A program made the position numbers and the translations under genes. The notes under the pieces were generated by a model. It was given only the letters and a program-made list of their open reading frames with translations. It was not told where the DNA came from and ran no database searches. DNA of 64,000 nt from UBA2336 sp964419145. GTDB taxonomy: Bacteria; Bacteroidota; Bacteroidia; Cytophagales; Cyclobacteriaceae. Location: the NCBI GenBank assembly GCA_964419145.1, contig CAYQOM010000004.1, positions 186,001-250,000 of the forward strand, written 5' to 3'. Positions 32,295 through 41,217 of this stretch are shown here, in pieces. Within the stretch, counting starts at the first letter, position 1; every line of letters begins with the position of its first letter.

Positions 32295-33548
32295 TCAATT
32301 CCCTGCCAGCACTTTCGAAATATCGGTTCGGTACGCCTGCCAGGCAGGTATCAGCGCACACAACACGCCTAACAACAAACTTCCCGCCAAAATTATCCAT
32401 TCTTCGGTGTAGAAAACAATACCGCTTATCCCGGCTTTCTGGGTTTCGGCCACAAAAGCTGTCATGAGCATAACCACGCCATGCCCCAGCAACAGTCCGA
32501 TAATACTGCCTAACAAGGTAAGTAACACGCCTTCCGATAAAATGGTTACCACAAGTTTTAATCGAGTGGCCCCCATGGAACGCATAATGGCCAGGTCGTA
32601 ACGTCTTTCTTTTAATGAATTATAGAGGGCAATAAAAATGCTTAACGCAGATATGAAAATAAGCACGTAGGCAAATGCCATCAAAATATCAACGCCCACA
32701 CCCAAAATGGAAAATAATCGTGCCGTTTCAAACGCAGGCGATGCCGCCTGCATGCTGCTTTGCTGGTTGACAAAACGAGGTAACTGTATGGCGCCCATCG
32801 GTGAACGATATTGAAGCAACATGGCTGTTATTTCCTTTGTGGAATCACCGGCTGCTACGGATGGAACCAACGGAGAGGCGATAAAGGTGCTGTCGTGTTC
32901 ATGATCGTGATGCTGATGATCTTCCTCGGTGTGCAGGTCATGCACATGCCATACACTTTCTACGGAAGTAAGAATGAGGTTATCCAATACGGTGTTTGAC
33001 CGCTTTAAAATTCCCTTTACCACAAACTTGTGTTCATCGTGCGCGTGACCACCGGTAGTAAGGCCATGTGCGCTGGCAAATTTATCGTTCAACCTAAATT
33101 TGGTCATGGCTGCCACGTTGGCACCAATCACCACTTCCAGTTCTTCAGTAAACCATGCACCTTGTTCAACCTCAACTTTATAAAGTTCAGCATAGCGCTT
33201 ATCGGTTCCGATAATCCGGTACGCTTCGTAGCTATCACCTAAGGCTAACGGAACCGCGTTTTTTACCAACCGGTTTCTGGCAATACGTTCCGCTTCTTTC
33301 AGATTGATGTTGCCTGTAGGAAAATCGATGTGAAAAATATTGCAGAGAATAAGTTGCAACGGACTTCCCTTCGCGCCAACAACCAGATCAATGCCGCGTG
33401 CATTTTCTGATATTTTTTCCTCGAGCTGCTTGTTGAACAACAGCAACACAATAATCACAGCAATGCCCAATGAAAGCAACACAATATTTAAAGCTGTATT
33501 GAGTGGCTTTGCTTTTAAGTAATTCCAGACAAGTAATATGATGTTCAT
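32295..33548 (-). CDS. FtsX/LolC-type ABC permease with histidine-rich loop
   Basis: The 417-residue permease has an N-terminal helix (about residues 18-38), a periplasmic domain, and three C-terminal helices (about 290-405) ending with PAWQAYRTDISKVLAGN. The periplasmic domain holds a His cluster at residues 201-218 (eight His in 18 residues, HVHDLHTEEDHQHHDHEHD) plus His161, 168, 170 and 173. Such clusters bind zinc, nickel or similar ions. Its start overlaps the ATPase stop by four bases, so the pair is a coupled ABC system. Confidence 0.88.
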   Translation of the reverse strand: MNIILLVWNYLKAKPLNTALNIVLLSLGIAVIIVLLLFNKQLEEKISENARGIDLVVGAKGSPLQLILCNIFHIDFPTGNINLKEAERIARNRLVKNAVPLALGDSYEAYRIIGTDKRYAELYKVEVEQGAWFTEELEVVIGANVAAMTKFRLNDKFASAHGLTTGGHAHDEHKFVVKGILKRSNTVLDNLILTSVESVWHVHDLHTEEDHQHHDHEHDSTFIASPLVPSVAAGDSTKEITAMLLQYRSPMGAIQLPRFVNQQSSMQAASPAFETARLFSILGVGVDILMAFAYVLIFISALSIFIALYNSLKERRYDLAIMRSMGATRLKLVVTILSEGVLLTLLGSIIGLLLGHGVVMLMTAFVAETQKAGISGIVFYTEEWIILAGSLLLGVLCALIPAWQAYRTDISKVLAGN

Positions 33549-34177
33549 CCGTGTAGACTAATCTGTTTTCCGATTTTATCTTTCAACCGCTGATCGTGTG
33601 TGGCCACCAACAACGTAGCCTGGTGTGCATTGGCTTGCTGAATCAACAAGTCGATTACCTGCGCGCAGCTTTTATCATCCAATGCCGAAGTAGGTTCATC
33701 CGCCAAAATTACCGGGGGATTGTTCAGCACCGCACGGGCAATGGCCACACGTTGGGCCTGCCCCTGGCTCAGCTCGGTCACTTTACTATGCTTCTTTTCT
33801 GCAATACCCAAACTTCCCAACACCTCTTCCACCTGGGTGTGGTTGATGGGCAGTTCCGCAAGGTATGGCGCCATGATTAAATTCTTTTCAACCGTGAGTG
33901 CACTGATCAGGTGGTTACGCTGAAACACAAACCCCATGTGCTTTCCGCGAAAATGATCAAGCGCAGTTTCCGACAAGGAAGAAAGCTCCGTACCCGCCAC
34001 CTCAACTGAACCGGAGTAGCCGCGGAGCAAACCGCCTAAAACGTGGAGCAAGGTGGTTTTGCCACTACCGGATTCACCCAATAACAGGCAATGCTCGCCT
34101 TTGGCAATGCTGAAGTCAGGGAAGCGCATACTTTTCTGATTTCCGTAGGCGAATGACAAATTTTTAATCGTTACCAT
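33545..34177 (-). CDS. LolD-like ABC transporter ATP-binding protein
   Basis: The 210-residue ATPase has Walker A GESGSGKTT, Q-loop VFQRNHL, signature LSQGQAQRVAIARA, Walker B VILADEPTSALD and H-loop THDQR. It belongs to the LolD/MacB-N group that pairs with FtsX-type permeases, here the overlapping downstream gene. It begins the three-gene operon that ends with the DUF3299-like gene. Confidence 0.93.
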   Translation of the reverse strand: MVTIKNLSFAYGNQKSMRFPDFSIAKGEHCLLLGESGSGKTTLLHVLGGLLRGYSGSVEVAGTELSSLSETALDHFRGKHMGFVFQRNHLISALTVEKNLIMAPYLAELPINHTQVEEVLGSLGIAEKKHSKVTELSQGQAQRVAIARAVLNNPPVILADEPTSALDDKSCAQVIDLLIQQANAHQATLLVATHDQRLKDKIGKQISLHG

Positions 34178-34193
34178 AGTTCGGCCTAAAAAT

Positions 34194-34226
34194 AAAAGTC
34201 TGGTGGGTTTATTCCGCCAGACTTTT
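34194..34226 (-). terminator. Terminator after the VPS10-like gene
   Basis: AAAAGTCTGG and CCAGACTTTT form a perfect 10-bp stem with a 13-base loop, followed by ATTTTTAGG on the minus strand. It also lies just upstream of the ABC ATPase gene. Confidence 0.75.
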
Positions 34227-34256
34227 GTTTATTTATTGTTAAAGGTCAGCGTTTTC

Positions 34257-34404
34257 CGTCATTGCGAGGAACATCTGTCAAACTTCTTCATTTTCTCTTA
34301 TCGTTACGTGACGAAGCAATCCCAGATTACGTAATGAATACTAAACGTAAAATTTGGGATCGCTTCGCTCCAACGCTCTTCCCTTGCTTCCGCTCGCGAT
34401 GACG
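34257..34404. repeat. Large dispersed inverted element, copy D
   Basis: This copy is in reverse orientation: CGTCATTGCGAGGAACA (34257 on) matches the right end of the other copies, GACGAAGCAATCCCA and TGGGATCGCTTCG are the inner arms, and CCGCTCGCGATGACG closes it at 34404. No short palindrome interrupts it, so it shows the uninterrupted form. Confidence 0.8.
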
Positions 34405-34413
34405 TGAATTAAT

Positions 34414-37400
34414 CTAGTTTTTAATCGGTTCGTAATCCTTAAACGGAGAAAGCGATACTTTTTCCATCATCGCGCGATATTCCTTCCACGTGCTTTCGTA
34501 GAATGCGTTGACACGCTTCACCACTTCCGCGATTTTATCTTCCGCATGTTTCACCACTCTCCTATCCGTATCACTGATCGGATCGCGGGAACGGCCCACA
34601 TAACCCATTGCCGTATTGATATACGAAACCGGTGTCGGATCAGGCGAACGCACAATGCCCTGGCGGTCATCTTCCTTACCTAAAATATAATCGAACAAGG
34701 CATTGATGGAATCCTTTACTGCCTTGGTTTTAGCAGCCGCATCTTTCAGGTCATCGCGCTTGGCGTCTTTAATTTTCTTTTCGTACTCCTCCACAATCTC
34801 TTTTGACTCACGAAGTCTGTCAGTAGCCGCAGTGGCCAAACCGCGAAGTTTCATTAATTCCTTAATCTGTGCATAGCGTTGCTCATACACAGCAGCCGGA
34901 ACGTCCATGCGCGGATCAGCTTTTACGACAATAGAGGTTGAATCTTTCTGATCACCATAGGTAACGCGCAGCTTATAGGTACCCGGCAGAACGGTTGTTC
35001 CGCCAAAGCCACCAAAGCCACCGCCACCAAAACCACTGCGTGGCGCCTGACGGGAAGGCTGACGATCACCTTTTTCATTCAGCATCCAGCCCATTCTGTA
35101 AACACCATTCGCTTCAGGCGCCTTCTGGCGAAGGGTGTTGATCAACTCTCCCTTTGCATTAAAGATTTCCAGTTTTACGGAATCATACTTCACACCTTTC
35201 TTCGGTTCAGGTGTAACAGGCTTGGGTTCTTCTTTGCCTTTCTTTCCTTTGGCTTCAGCGGTTGCCGGCTTAGGCTGATCGGATGGCTTATTTACCGAAT
35301 AGGTAATCATGGCACCAGGCTGACGGTTTTGTCCGTTGAACACGGCATTGGCATCAAAGCGCGGACCAGCCGGTTGCTGCATGGACACCAAATACGCATC
35401 TGGAGGTGTGAACAAGTGAACAGTCTTGGATGCAACAGATGACGACTTCGCCATCTCGCGCAGCGGACGGATATCGTCCAACACGTAAATGGCGCGACCA
35501 AATGTACCGATAACCAAATCGTGTTCACGTGGGTGAATCACCATGTCAATGGTTGGCGTTCCGGCCGGATAACCGTTTGTCCATTTTGTCCAGTTCTTAC
35601 CTGCATCAATGGTAACAAACAATCCGTTTTCTGTACCGAGGAAAATCAGTTTCGGTTCAACCGGATCTTGTACCACCGAAAGCGTGTAACTGTTTTCACC
35701 AACTTGCGCGGGTGTAACCATACTCTCCCAGGTAGCACCGAAATCTTTTGTGCGGAACAGGTAAGGCTTGTAATCAAACAATCTATAATTATTTACAACT
35801 ACAAAGGCCTCACCGGCATTGTAGGTTGAGGCTTGTATTTGTGCCACCCATGCATTTTTAGGCATGCCTGCAATTTTGGCTGTGGTGTTCGTCCAGCTTT
35901 TGCCCCCATCTTGAGTTACCTGTACTTGACCGTCATCGGTGCCCACCCAAATTACACCTTGCTTAATTGGGCTTGGCGCGATGGCAAGTATTGTACAATG
36001 GTTCTCAGCACCCGTAGCATCCATCGTTAATCCACCACTTTCGTGTTGTTTTTGTTTGGATGGATCGTTGGTGGTTAAATCAGGTGAAATGATTTCCCAC
36101 GTGTCGCCTTTGTTGGTCGACTTATGTAAGAACTGGCTTCCATAATATATAGTTGAATTGCTCAATGGATCCTGCGCTAACGCAGCATTCCAATTAAAGC
36201 GCAACTTCATATCTGCATCCGGATGCGTAGGGCGAAGATTTTTTGTAAACCCGGTTTGCAAATCGAAGCGTGCCAGGTTACCCCCTTGCGACATGGCATA
36301 GCCATAGCGGTTGTCATCCGGATCGGGTGAGGCATCAAAGCCATCACCAAACAGAACTTCCTGCCAATAGCTGTTACGGATACCGGCATTGCGCCACACA
36401 TAGGCGGGGCCAACCCATGAGCCGTTATCCTGCATACCACCATACACATTGTACGGATGCGCCATGTCTACATTAATGTGGTAGAATTGACCCACCGGAA
36501 TGTTATCGGCAAACACCCAGGTCTTACCCATGTCGCGTGATATGTTGAGTCCACCATCGTTGCCATCGATAATCATACTCGGATTTTCAGGATGGATCCA
36601 CCACGCATGGTGATCGGGGTGAACACCATAATACGGCAGTAATTGCTGAAAAGATTTTCCTCCATCTTCACTTACGTTTACGCGAGAGAAAATGGTATAG
36701 AGCCTGTTTTCGTTTTTCGGATCAACATAAATCTCGAAGTAATAGAACGGGCGGTCGCCAATTTCACCTTTATTATTGACCATCGTCCACTTCTCACCGC
36801 CATCTTCCGAACGGTACAACGCATTCTTCTTGGATTCAACCAAGGCGTACACAATGTTTGGCTTGCTTCGCGCGATGGCGAGACCCATACGGCCAAGATC
36901 ACCTGCGGGCAACCCTTCCTTATCGGATAATTTTTTCCAGTTTTTACCACCATCATACGTTACATAAAGTCCAGAACCCGGGCCACCAGAATTAAAGGTC
37001 CACGGCATTCTGCGGTGTTCCCACATGTTGGCGAAAAGTTTGTTGGGGTTGGACGGGTCCATCACCAACTCGGCACAACCGGTTTTGTTATCCACAAACA
37101 GAATGCGCTCCCAATTGGCGCCACCATCGGTGGTTTTGTATACACCGCGTTCCGGATGTTCGCCCCAGGGTGATCCAATGGCAGCAACATATACGGTGTT
37201 GGGGTTTTTCGGATCGATGATGATGCGGTGAATGTGACGGGTTGCTCCAAGTCCCATCATCTTCCATGTTTTTCCTCCATCCAAGGTTTTATAAATGCCG
37301 TAGCCACCATTCAAACTGTTACGCGGGTTACCTTCACCGGTACCCACCCACACTACAGCCGGGTTATCCTGCTGAATGGCGATAGCGCCAATAGACAAAG

Positions 37401-37650
37401 TAGCTTCTTTATCAAAAATCGGTTCCCACGAAACCCCTCCGCTGGTAGAAAGCCACACACCGCCCGAAGCGGCACCGGCATAAATAATGTCAGGATTGCT
37501 CACCACTGCATCGATGGCAGTGATACGGCCGCTCATACCGGCAGGACCAATCGCTCGTGGGGTCAAACCCTTCAGCTTATCCATATCCAGTTTTTGCGAC
37601 CAGGCCGGAACGATCAACATCAGGCCCAGAATGATTAGTAAAAATCTCAT
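34414..37650 (-). CDS. VPS10/sortilin-like beta-propeller exported protein
   Basis: The 1078-residue protein has a signal peptide (MRFLLIILGLMLIVPAWSQ). It carries many BNR/Asp-box repeats such as STSGGVSW, KTLDGGKTW, KTTDGGANW, VTYDGGKNW and RSEDGGEKW, covering about residues 25-720 as one or two propellers. A helical, charged C-terminal region (about 900-1078) follows a Gly-rich linker (SGFGGGGFGGFGG). Such proteins are often labelled glycosyl hydrolases, but no catalytic residues are evident. It probably binds ligands at the cell surface or in the periplasm. Confidence 0.85.
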   Translation of the reverse strand: MRFLLIILGLMLIVPAWSQKLDMDKLKGLTPRAIGPAGMSGRITAIDAVVSNPDIIYAGAASGGVWLSTSGGVSWEPIFDKEATLSIGAIAIQQDNPAVVWVGTGEGNPRNSLNGGYGIYKTLDGGKTWKMMGLGATRHIHRIIIDPKNPNTVYVAAIGSPWGEHPERGVYKTTDGGANWERILFVDNKTGCAELVMDPSNPNKLFANMWEHRRMPWTFNSGGPGSGLYVTYDGGKNWKKLSDKEGLPAGDLGRMGLAIARSKPNIVYALVESKKNALYRSEDGGEKWTMVNNKGEIGDRPFYYFEIYVDPKNENRLYTIFSRVNVSEDGGKSFQQLLPYYGVHPDHHAWWIHPENPSMIIDGNDGGLNISRDMGKTWVFADNIPVGQFYHINVDMAHPYNVYGGMQDNGSWVGPAYVWRNAGIRNSYWQEVLFGDGFDASPDPDDNRYGYAMSQGGNLARFDLQTGFTKNLRPTHPDADMKLRFNWNAALAQDPLSNSTIYYGSQFLHKSTNKGDTWEIISPDLTTNDPSKQKQHESGGLTMDATGAENHCTILAIAPSPIKQGVIWVGTDDGQVQVTQDGGKSWTNTTAKIAGMPKNAWVAQIQASTYNAGEAFVVVNNYRLFDYKPYLFRTKDFGATWESMVTPAQVGENSYTLSVVQDPVEPKLIFLGTENGLFVTIDAGKNWTKWTNGYPAGTPTIDMVIHPREHDLVIGTFGRAIYVLDDIRPLREMAKSSSVASKTVHLFTPPDAYLVSMQQPAGPRFDANAVFNGQNRQPGAMITYSVNKPSDQPKPATAEAKGKKGKEEPKPVTPEPKKGVKYDSVKLEIFNAKGELINTLRQKAPEANGVYRMGWMLNEKGDRQPSRQAPRSGFGGGGFGGFGGTTVLPGTYKLRVTYGDQKDSTSIVVKADPRMDVPAAVYEQRYAQIKELMKLRGLATAATDRLRESKEIVEEYEKKIKDAKRDDLKDAAAKTKAVKDSINALFDYILGKEDDRQGIVRSPDPTPVSYINTAMGYVGRSRDPISDTDRRVVKHAEDKIAEVVKRVNAFYESTWKEYRAMMEKVSLSPFKDYEPIKN

Positions 37651-37875
37651 AGGTGGTTAATTTTTTTGATGGGCTAAGATACCATTCTGCTTCGCCTAAT
37701 ACAGAACCACTTTATCAAGCCGGATTTTTTTAGGATAGATCGCCCGCAGGTTATATAAGCGGCTCCGGAAAATTTTCTGACAATGTCCCGATCACATAGG
37801 GGTAACGCGACTTTGGGTTGTCTTACTACCAAAAACCGCCTAAAACCTTAACTTGCGCAGAAACTGAAAGGCCAG

Positions 37876-38454
37876 GTGCAATCATCAACCGAAAGTTTTA
37901 GTGCAATCCGTTTGGGCGACCTAAGCGCTTTTGAGATGATGTTTAAGACCTACTATAAACCCCTGTGCCGATATGCCTCCACCTTTGTGGGCGATCCCGA
38001 AGATGCAGAAGAAATTGTGCAGTCCGCTTTTATCGGTATCTGGGAAAAACGCCAAAACATCGACATCACCACCTCAGTAAAAGCATACCTGTACCGGGCC
38101 ATCCGCAACGCTTGTTTAAATGAAATAAAACACCAAAAGGTAAAGCAACTCTATGCCGACCACGAACTAAAGACCGGAGAAAAATATGCCGAAGCTACCG
38201 ATCAGGGTACACTGCGCGGTGAATTGGAAGAGAAAATCAAGGTAGCCTTGTTGGCATTGCCCGAGCAATGCCGCATTATTTTTCAATTAAGCCGGTTTGA
38301 AGAATTGAAATACCAGGAGATAGCCGACCAGTTGAACCTCTCAGTAAAAACGGTAGAGAACCAGATGGGAAAAGCATTGAAAATTATGCGCGAACAACTG
38401 CGCGATTATCTTCCATTGATAGCCATATTAATGAACGGACTGTTGGAGCCATGA
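37876..38454 (+). CDS. ECF-type RNA polymerase sigma factor
   Basis: The 192-residue protein has sigma region 2 (DLSAFEMMFKTYYKPLCRYA and DAEEIVQSAFIGIWEKR) and region 4 (LPEQCRIIFQLSRFEELKYQ, then EIADQLNLSVKTVENQMGKAL). The start is a GTG; this gives a normal N-terminus and no better ATG lies nearby. It begins a four-gene cluster with FecR, an STN-domain protein and a TonB receptor, the usual cell-surface signalling arrangement. Confidence 0.93.
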   Translation: MQSSTESFSAIRLGDLSAFEMMFKTYYKPLCRYASTFVGDPEDAEEIVQSAFIGIWEKRQNIDITTSVKAYLYRAIRNACLNEIKHQKVKQLYADHELKTGEKYAEATDQGTLRGELEEKIKVALLALPEQCRIIFQLSRFEELKYQEIADQLNLSVKTVENQMGKALKIMREQLRDYLPLIAILMNGLLEP

Positions 38455-39422
38455 ACGGAGAAGGGTACGATATGGATGAGTTGGTTGGTAAGTACATTAC
38501 CGAAGAAGCTACTGAACAGGAAAAACAGTTGGTTCAGGAATGGTGTGCGCAATCAGTTGAGAATCAAAAATATGTTGATCACGCTAAACTGATTTATGAA
38601 AAAGCGCAACATGATGATGGCCATGAATATCATACAGAAGCAGCGTGGGAAATTGTAAAAGAAAAAATCAATGCAGGTAAAGTCCGAAAACTACCCATTG
38701 TAAACCTGTGGCGCGTGGCAGCCAGTCTGTTACTGATCAGTGTGCTCTCCTACTTTCTGTATTGGCAGTTTTTCAGTACTGAGCAACTTCAGTTAGCCAG
38801 CGAAGTTGAAGTAGTTACGCAAACGCTTGCCGACAACACGGAAATAGCGTTGAATAAAAACAGCGCAGCCGAAGTGGTATACAACGAACGAAAAAAGACG
38901 GGCATTATAAAACTAAAAGGTGAAGCCACCATTACCATAAAGTCCGACAAAAAAGTTGAGTGGCTGGTGCAAACCGATGAGTTGTTTATTCGCGATATCG
39001 GAACCACGTTTAATGTAAATGCATATGCAGATCATCCAATCGTTGAAGTTTCAGTGATTGAAGGCGAAGTTCAGTTTTATTCAAACCAGGATGAAGGCAT
39101 TTCAATAAAAGCGGGTGAAAAAGGGTTGTTCAATAAATCAACCAAACAATTTTCGAAAGCCGAAGCCAGCCCGAATGTGATTGCCTATAAAACATTGGCA
39201 TTCACCTTTGAAGATATCGCCCTGACAGAGGCTGTGGATCAACTTAGTCAGGTTTACAACCGGAAAATTATAGTTACTGAAAACATCAAAACATGCAGGC
39301 TTACGGTTAGCTTCACAAATGAAAACCTTGAAACCATTCTGGGAATTATTTCCGAAACCCTTAACCTTACCGTAACCGACATAGGATCAGAAATAATTCT
39401 TGATGGAGCGGGTTGTCCCTAA
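38451..39422 (+). CDS. FecR-type anti-sigma factor
   Basis: The 323-residue protein has a cytoplasmic N-terminal region, one membrane helix (about residues 88-105, VAASLLLISVLSYFLYW), a FecR domain (TLADNTEIALNKNSAAEVVY, then EGEVQFYS) and a C-terminal DUF4974 domain (FEDIALTEAVDQLSQVYNRK). It should hold the sigma factor inactive until a periplasmic signal arrives. Its start overlaps the sigma gene stop by four bases. Confidence 0.93.
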   Translation: MNGEGYDMDELVGKYITEEATEQEKQLVQEWCAQSVENQKYVDHAKLIYEKAQHDDGHEYHTEAAWEIVKEKINAGKVRKLPIVNLWRVAASLLLISVLSYFLYWQFFSTEQLQLASEVEVVTQTLADNTEIALNKNSAAEVVYNERKKTGIIKLKGEATITIKSDKKVEWLVQTDELFIRDIGTTFNVNAYADHPIVEVSVIEGEVQFYSNQDEGISIKAGEKGLFNKSTKQFSKAEASPNVIAYKTLAFTFEDIALTEAVDQLSQVYNRKIIVTENIKTCRLTVSFTNENLETILGIISETLNLTVTDIGSEIILDGAGCP

Positions 39423-39471
39423 GAAACCTTATCGCCAATCTCCCGTTAGTGACTGCGTCTCTTGTTTATTT

Positions 39472-41136
39472 ATGAGATCTTTTCTCTGCGTATTCATTCT
39501 AGTCGGCTCTTTACCCGCATTGGCCCAACAGGTTCCGGTTCTTGAACGGCAGGTAACCATTCACGCCCAGGACGAACGCCTTGATATTTTCTTAAAAAGA
39601 CTTTCGCAGGAATCCGGATGTGTGTTTTCATATAGCGCCTCTTCGCTGGATGTATCGCGATCTGTTTCCTATGAATTTGAACAGCAAACCACCCGTGAAA
39701 TATTAGAGACTGTTTTTGATGGCAACATCAAAGTGAAACAGAAGGGAGTTTACGTAATTCTCACACCGGCTCCCAATGTCTCAAAAGAGGTAGTTATTCG
39801 CGGGTATATTGTCGATGAGACATCAGGTTCACGCATCAATGATGCAACGGTTTACAATCCGGTTACGCTTCGCTCAGTTACAACCGATCAATACGGATAT
39901 TTCGAATACGTGGTAAAGAACCCAACTGCGGATGATTACAAACTCATTGTTAAAAAAGTTGATTATACCGATACGGTTCTATTGGCTCCGCAAAAGCGCT
40001 CATCATTCCAAAAGATTTCCATTCGCATTGATAAAGAAAAACTGAATAACGTGGGTGAAAGCATCACCAAACCCGCAGTTAAGCTTTGGTCGTGGACGAA
40101 ACGCTCCGTGGCCAGTATTCACCTAACCAACATGCGCGATACCATTCACCGTACGTGGCAGGTTTCGTTTGTTCCCTTTGTAGGCACTAACCGTAAATTA
40201 AGTGGCAGCGTTACCAACGATTGGTCGTTCAATATAATTGGTGGTTATTCGGCAGGAACCACCAAAGCCGAGTTTGGTGGGGTCTTTAATATCAACACCG
40301 GAAATGTTAAAGTTTTTCAGGCAGCAGGTGTATTTAACCTAAATGGTGGAGAAACCAAAGGCGTTCAGTTGGGCGGAACATTCAACTTAAATCTTCAGTC
40401 AGCAAGCGGAGTACAGGCTGCGGGATTTGCAAACCTGAACATGCAGAATATGCAAGGCGTACAACTTGCCGGTTTCTTAAACCTGGCCGGCAAACACACC
40501 GGGGGCGCGCAAGTGGCTGGCTTTGCCAACATCAGTAAATCCATCAGCGGCACACAGGTAGCCGGCTTTGTTAATATCGCGAAGCAAATTTCTGGATCGC
40601 AAATTGGTTTTCTCAACATAGCCGATAGCATTCAGGGTGTACCCATTGGTTTTTTAAGCTTTGTGGCCAAGGGATACCACACGCTTGAATTGGGTGCCGA
40701 TGAAGTAATTCCCGTCAACATTTCTTTCCGCACGGGTGTACGTGCCTTCTATAATATTATCAGCGTTGGCATTCGGCCAGAAAACACCGATTCGGTTACG
40801 TGGTCATTTGGTTATGGAGTGGGTACTTCCCCACGCATCCTGAAAAAACTTTATGTGAATTTTGAAGCAACCGCCAATCAAATCAACAAAGGAAACGTGG
40901 AAGCCTTGAATGTGGTGAACCGCATTTATGCAGGTTTGGATTTTCAGGTGGCGCGAAAGTTTGCCGTCTATGCCGGACCAACACTTTCCATCCGGGTTTA
41001 CGATACCACGTTTAACCGGCATCCGGAATTGTTTACGTACTACACACCCACCATTCAATCAGAGCGAACCTACTCGCAACATGATCTTGCCTCACAAATC
41101 TGGTGGGGCTTCAGAGCGGGGGTTCGGTTGTTTTAA
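39472..41136 (+). CDS. STN-domain surface protein with 16-residue repeats
   Basis: The 554-residue exported protein has a signal peptide (MRSFLCVFILVGSLPALAQ), an STN (secretin/TonB N-terminal) domain (about residues 25-95), a carboxypeptidase-regulatory-like domain (about 105-185), then tandem repeats of about 16 residues (GVQAAGFANLN, GVQLAGFLNLA, GAQVAGFANIS, TQVAGFVNIA), and an outer-membrane-like end. The repeats resemble LA_2272-type surface repeats. It has no TonB plug, although STN domains usually sit on receptors that talk to FecR. I chose the ATG at 39472 for the signal peptide. Confidence 0.8.
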   Translation: MRSFLCVFILVGSLPALAQQVPVLERQVTIHAQDERLDIFLKRLSQESGCVFSYSASSLDVSRSVSYEFEQQTTREILETVFDGNIKVKQKGVYVILTPAPNVSKEVVIRGYIVDETSGSRINDATVYNPVTLRSVTTDQYGYFEYVVKNPTADDYKLIVKKVDYTDTVLLAPQKRSSFQKISIRIDKEKLNNVGESITKPAVKLWSWTKRSVASIHLTNMRDTIHRTWQVSFVPFVGTNRKLSGSVTNDWSFNIIGGYSAGTTKAEFGGVFNINTGNVKVFQAAGVFNLNGGETKGVQLGGTFNLNLQSASGVQAAGFANLNMQNMQGVQLAGFLNLAGKHTGGAQVAGFANISKSISGTQVAGFVNIAKQISGSQIGFLNIADSIQGVPIGFLSFVAKGYHTLELGADEVIPVNISFRTGVRAFYNIISVGIRPENTDSVTWSFGYGVGTSPRILKKLYVNFEATANQINKGNVEALNVVNRIYAGLDFQVARKFAVYAGPTLSIRVYDTTFNRHPELFTYYTPTIQSERTYSQHDLASQIWWGFRAGVRLF

Positions 41137-41217
41137 TGTCAATGTAAAAAATATCAGCTCTTCATAGGGGTACTTCGATGATCAGTTGTCGTAGAGACAA
41201 ACTGAATCACAAACCCC

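Noticed and set aside
32330..32350. CCTGCC/GGCAGG palindrome near the end of the ABC permease
   Set aside because: It encodes the conserved PAWQAYR motif of FtsX-type permeases, so the bases are explained by the protein.
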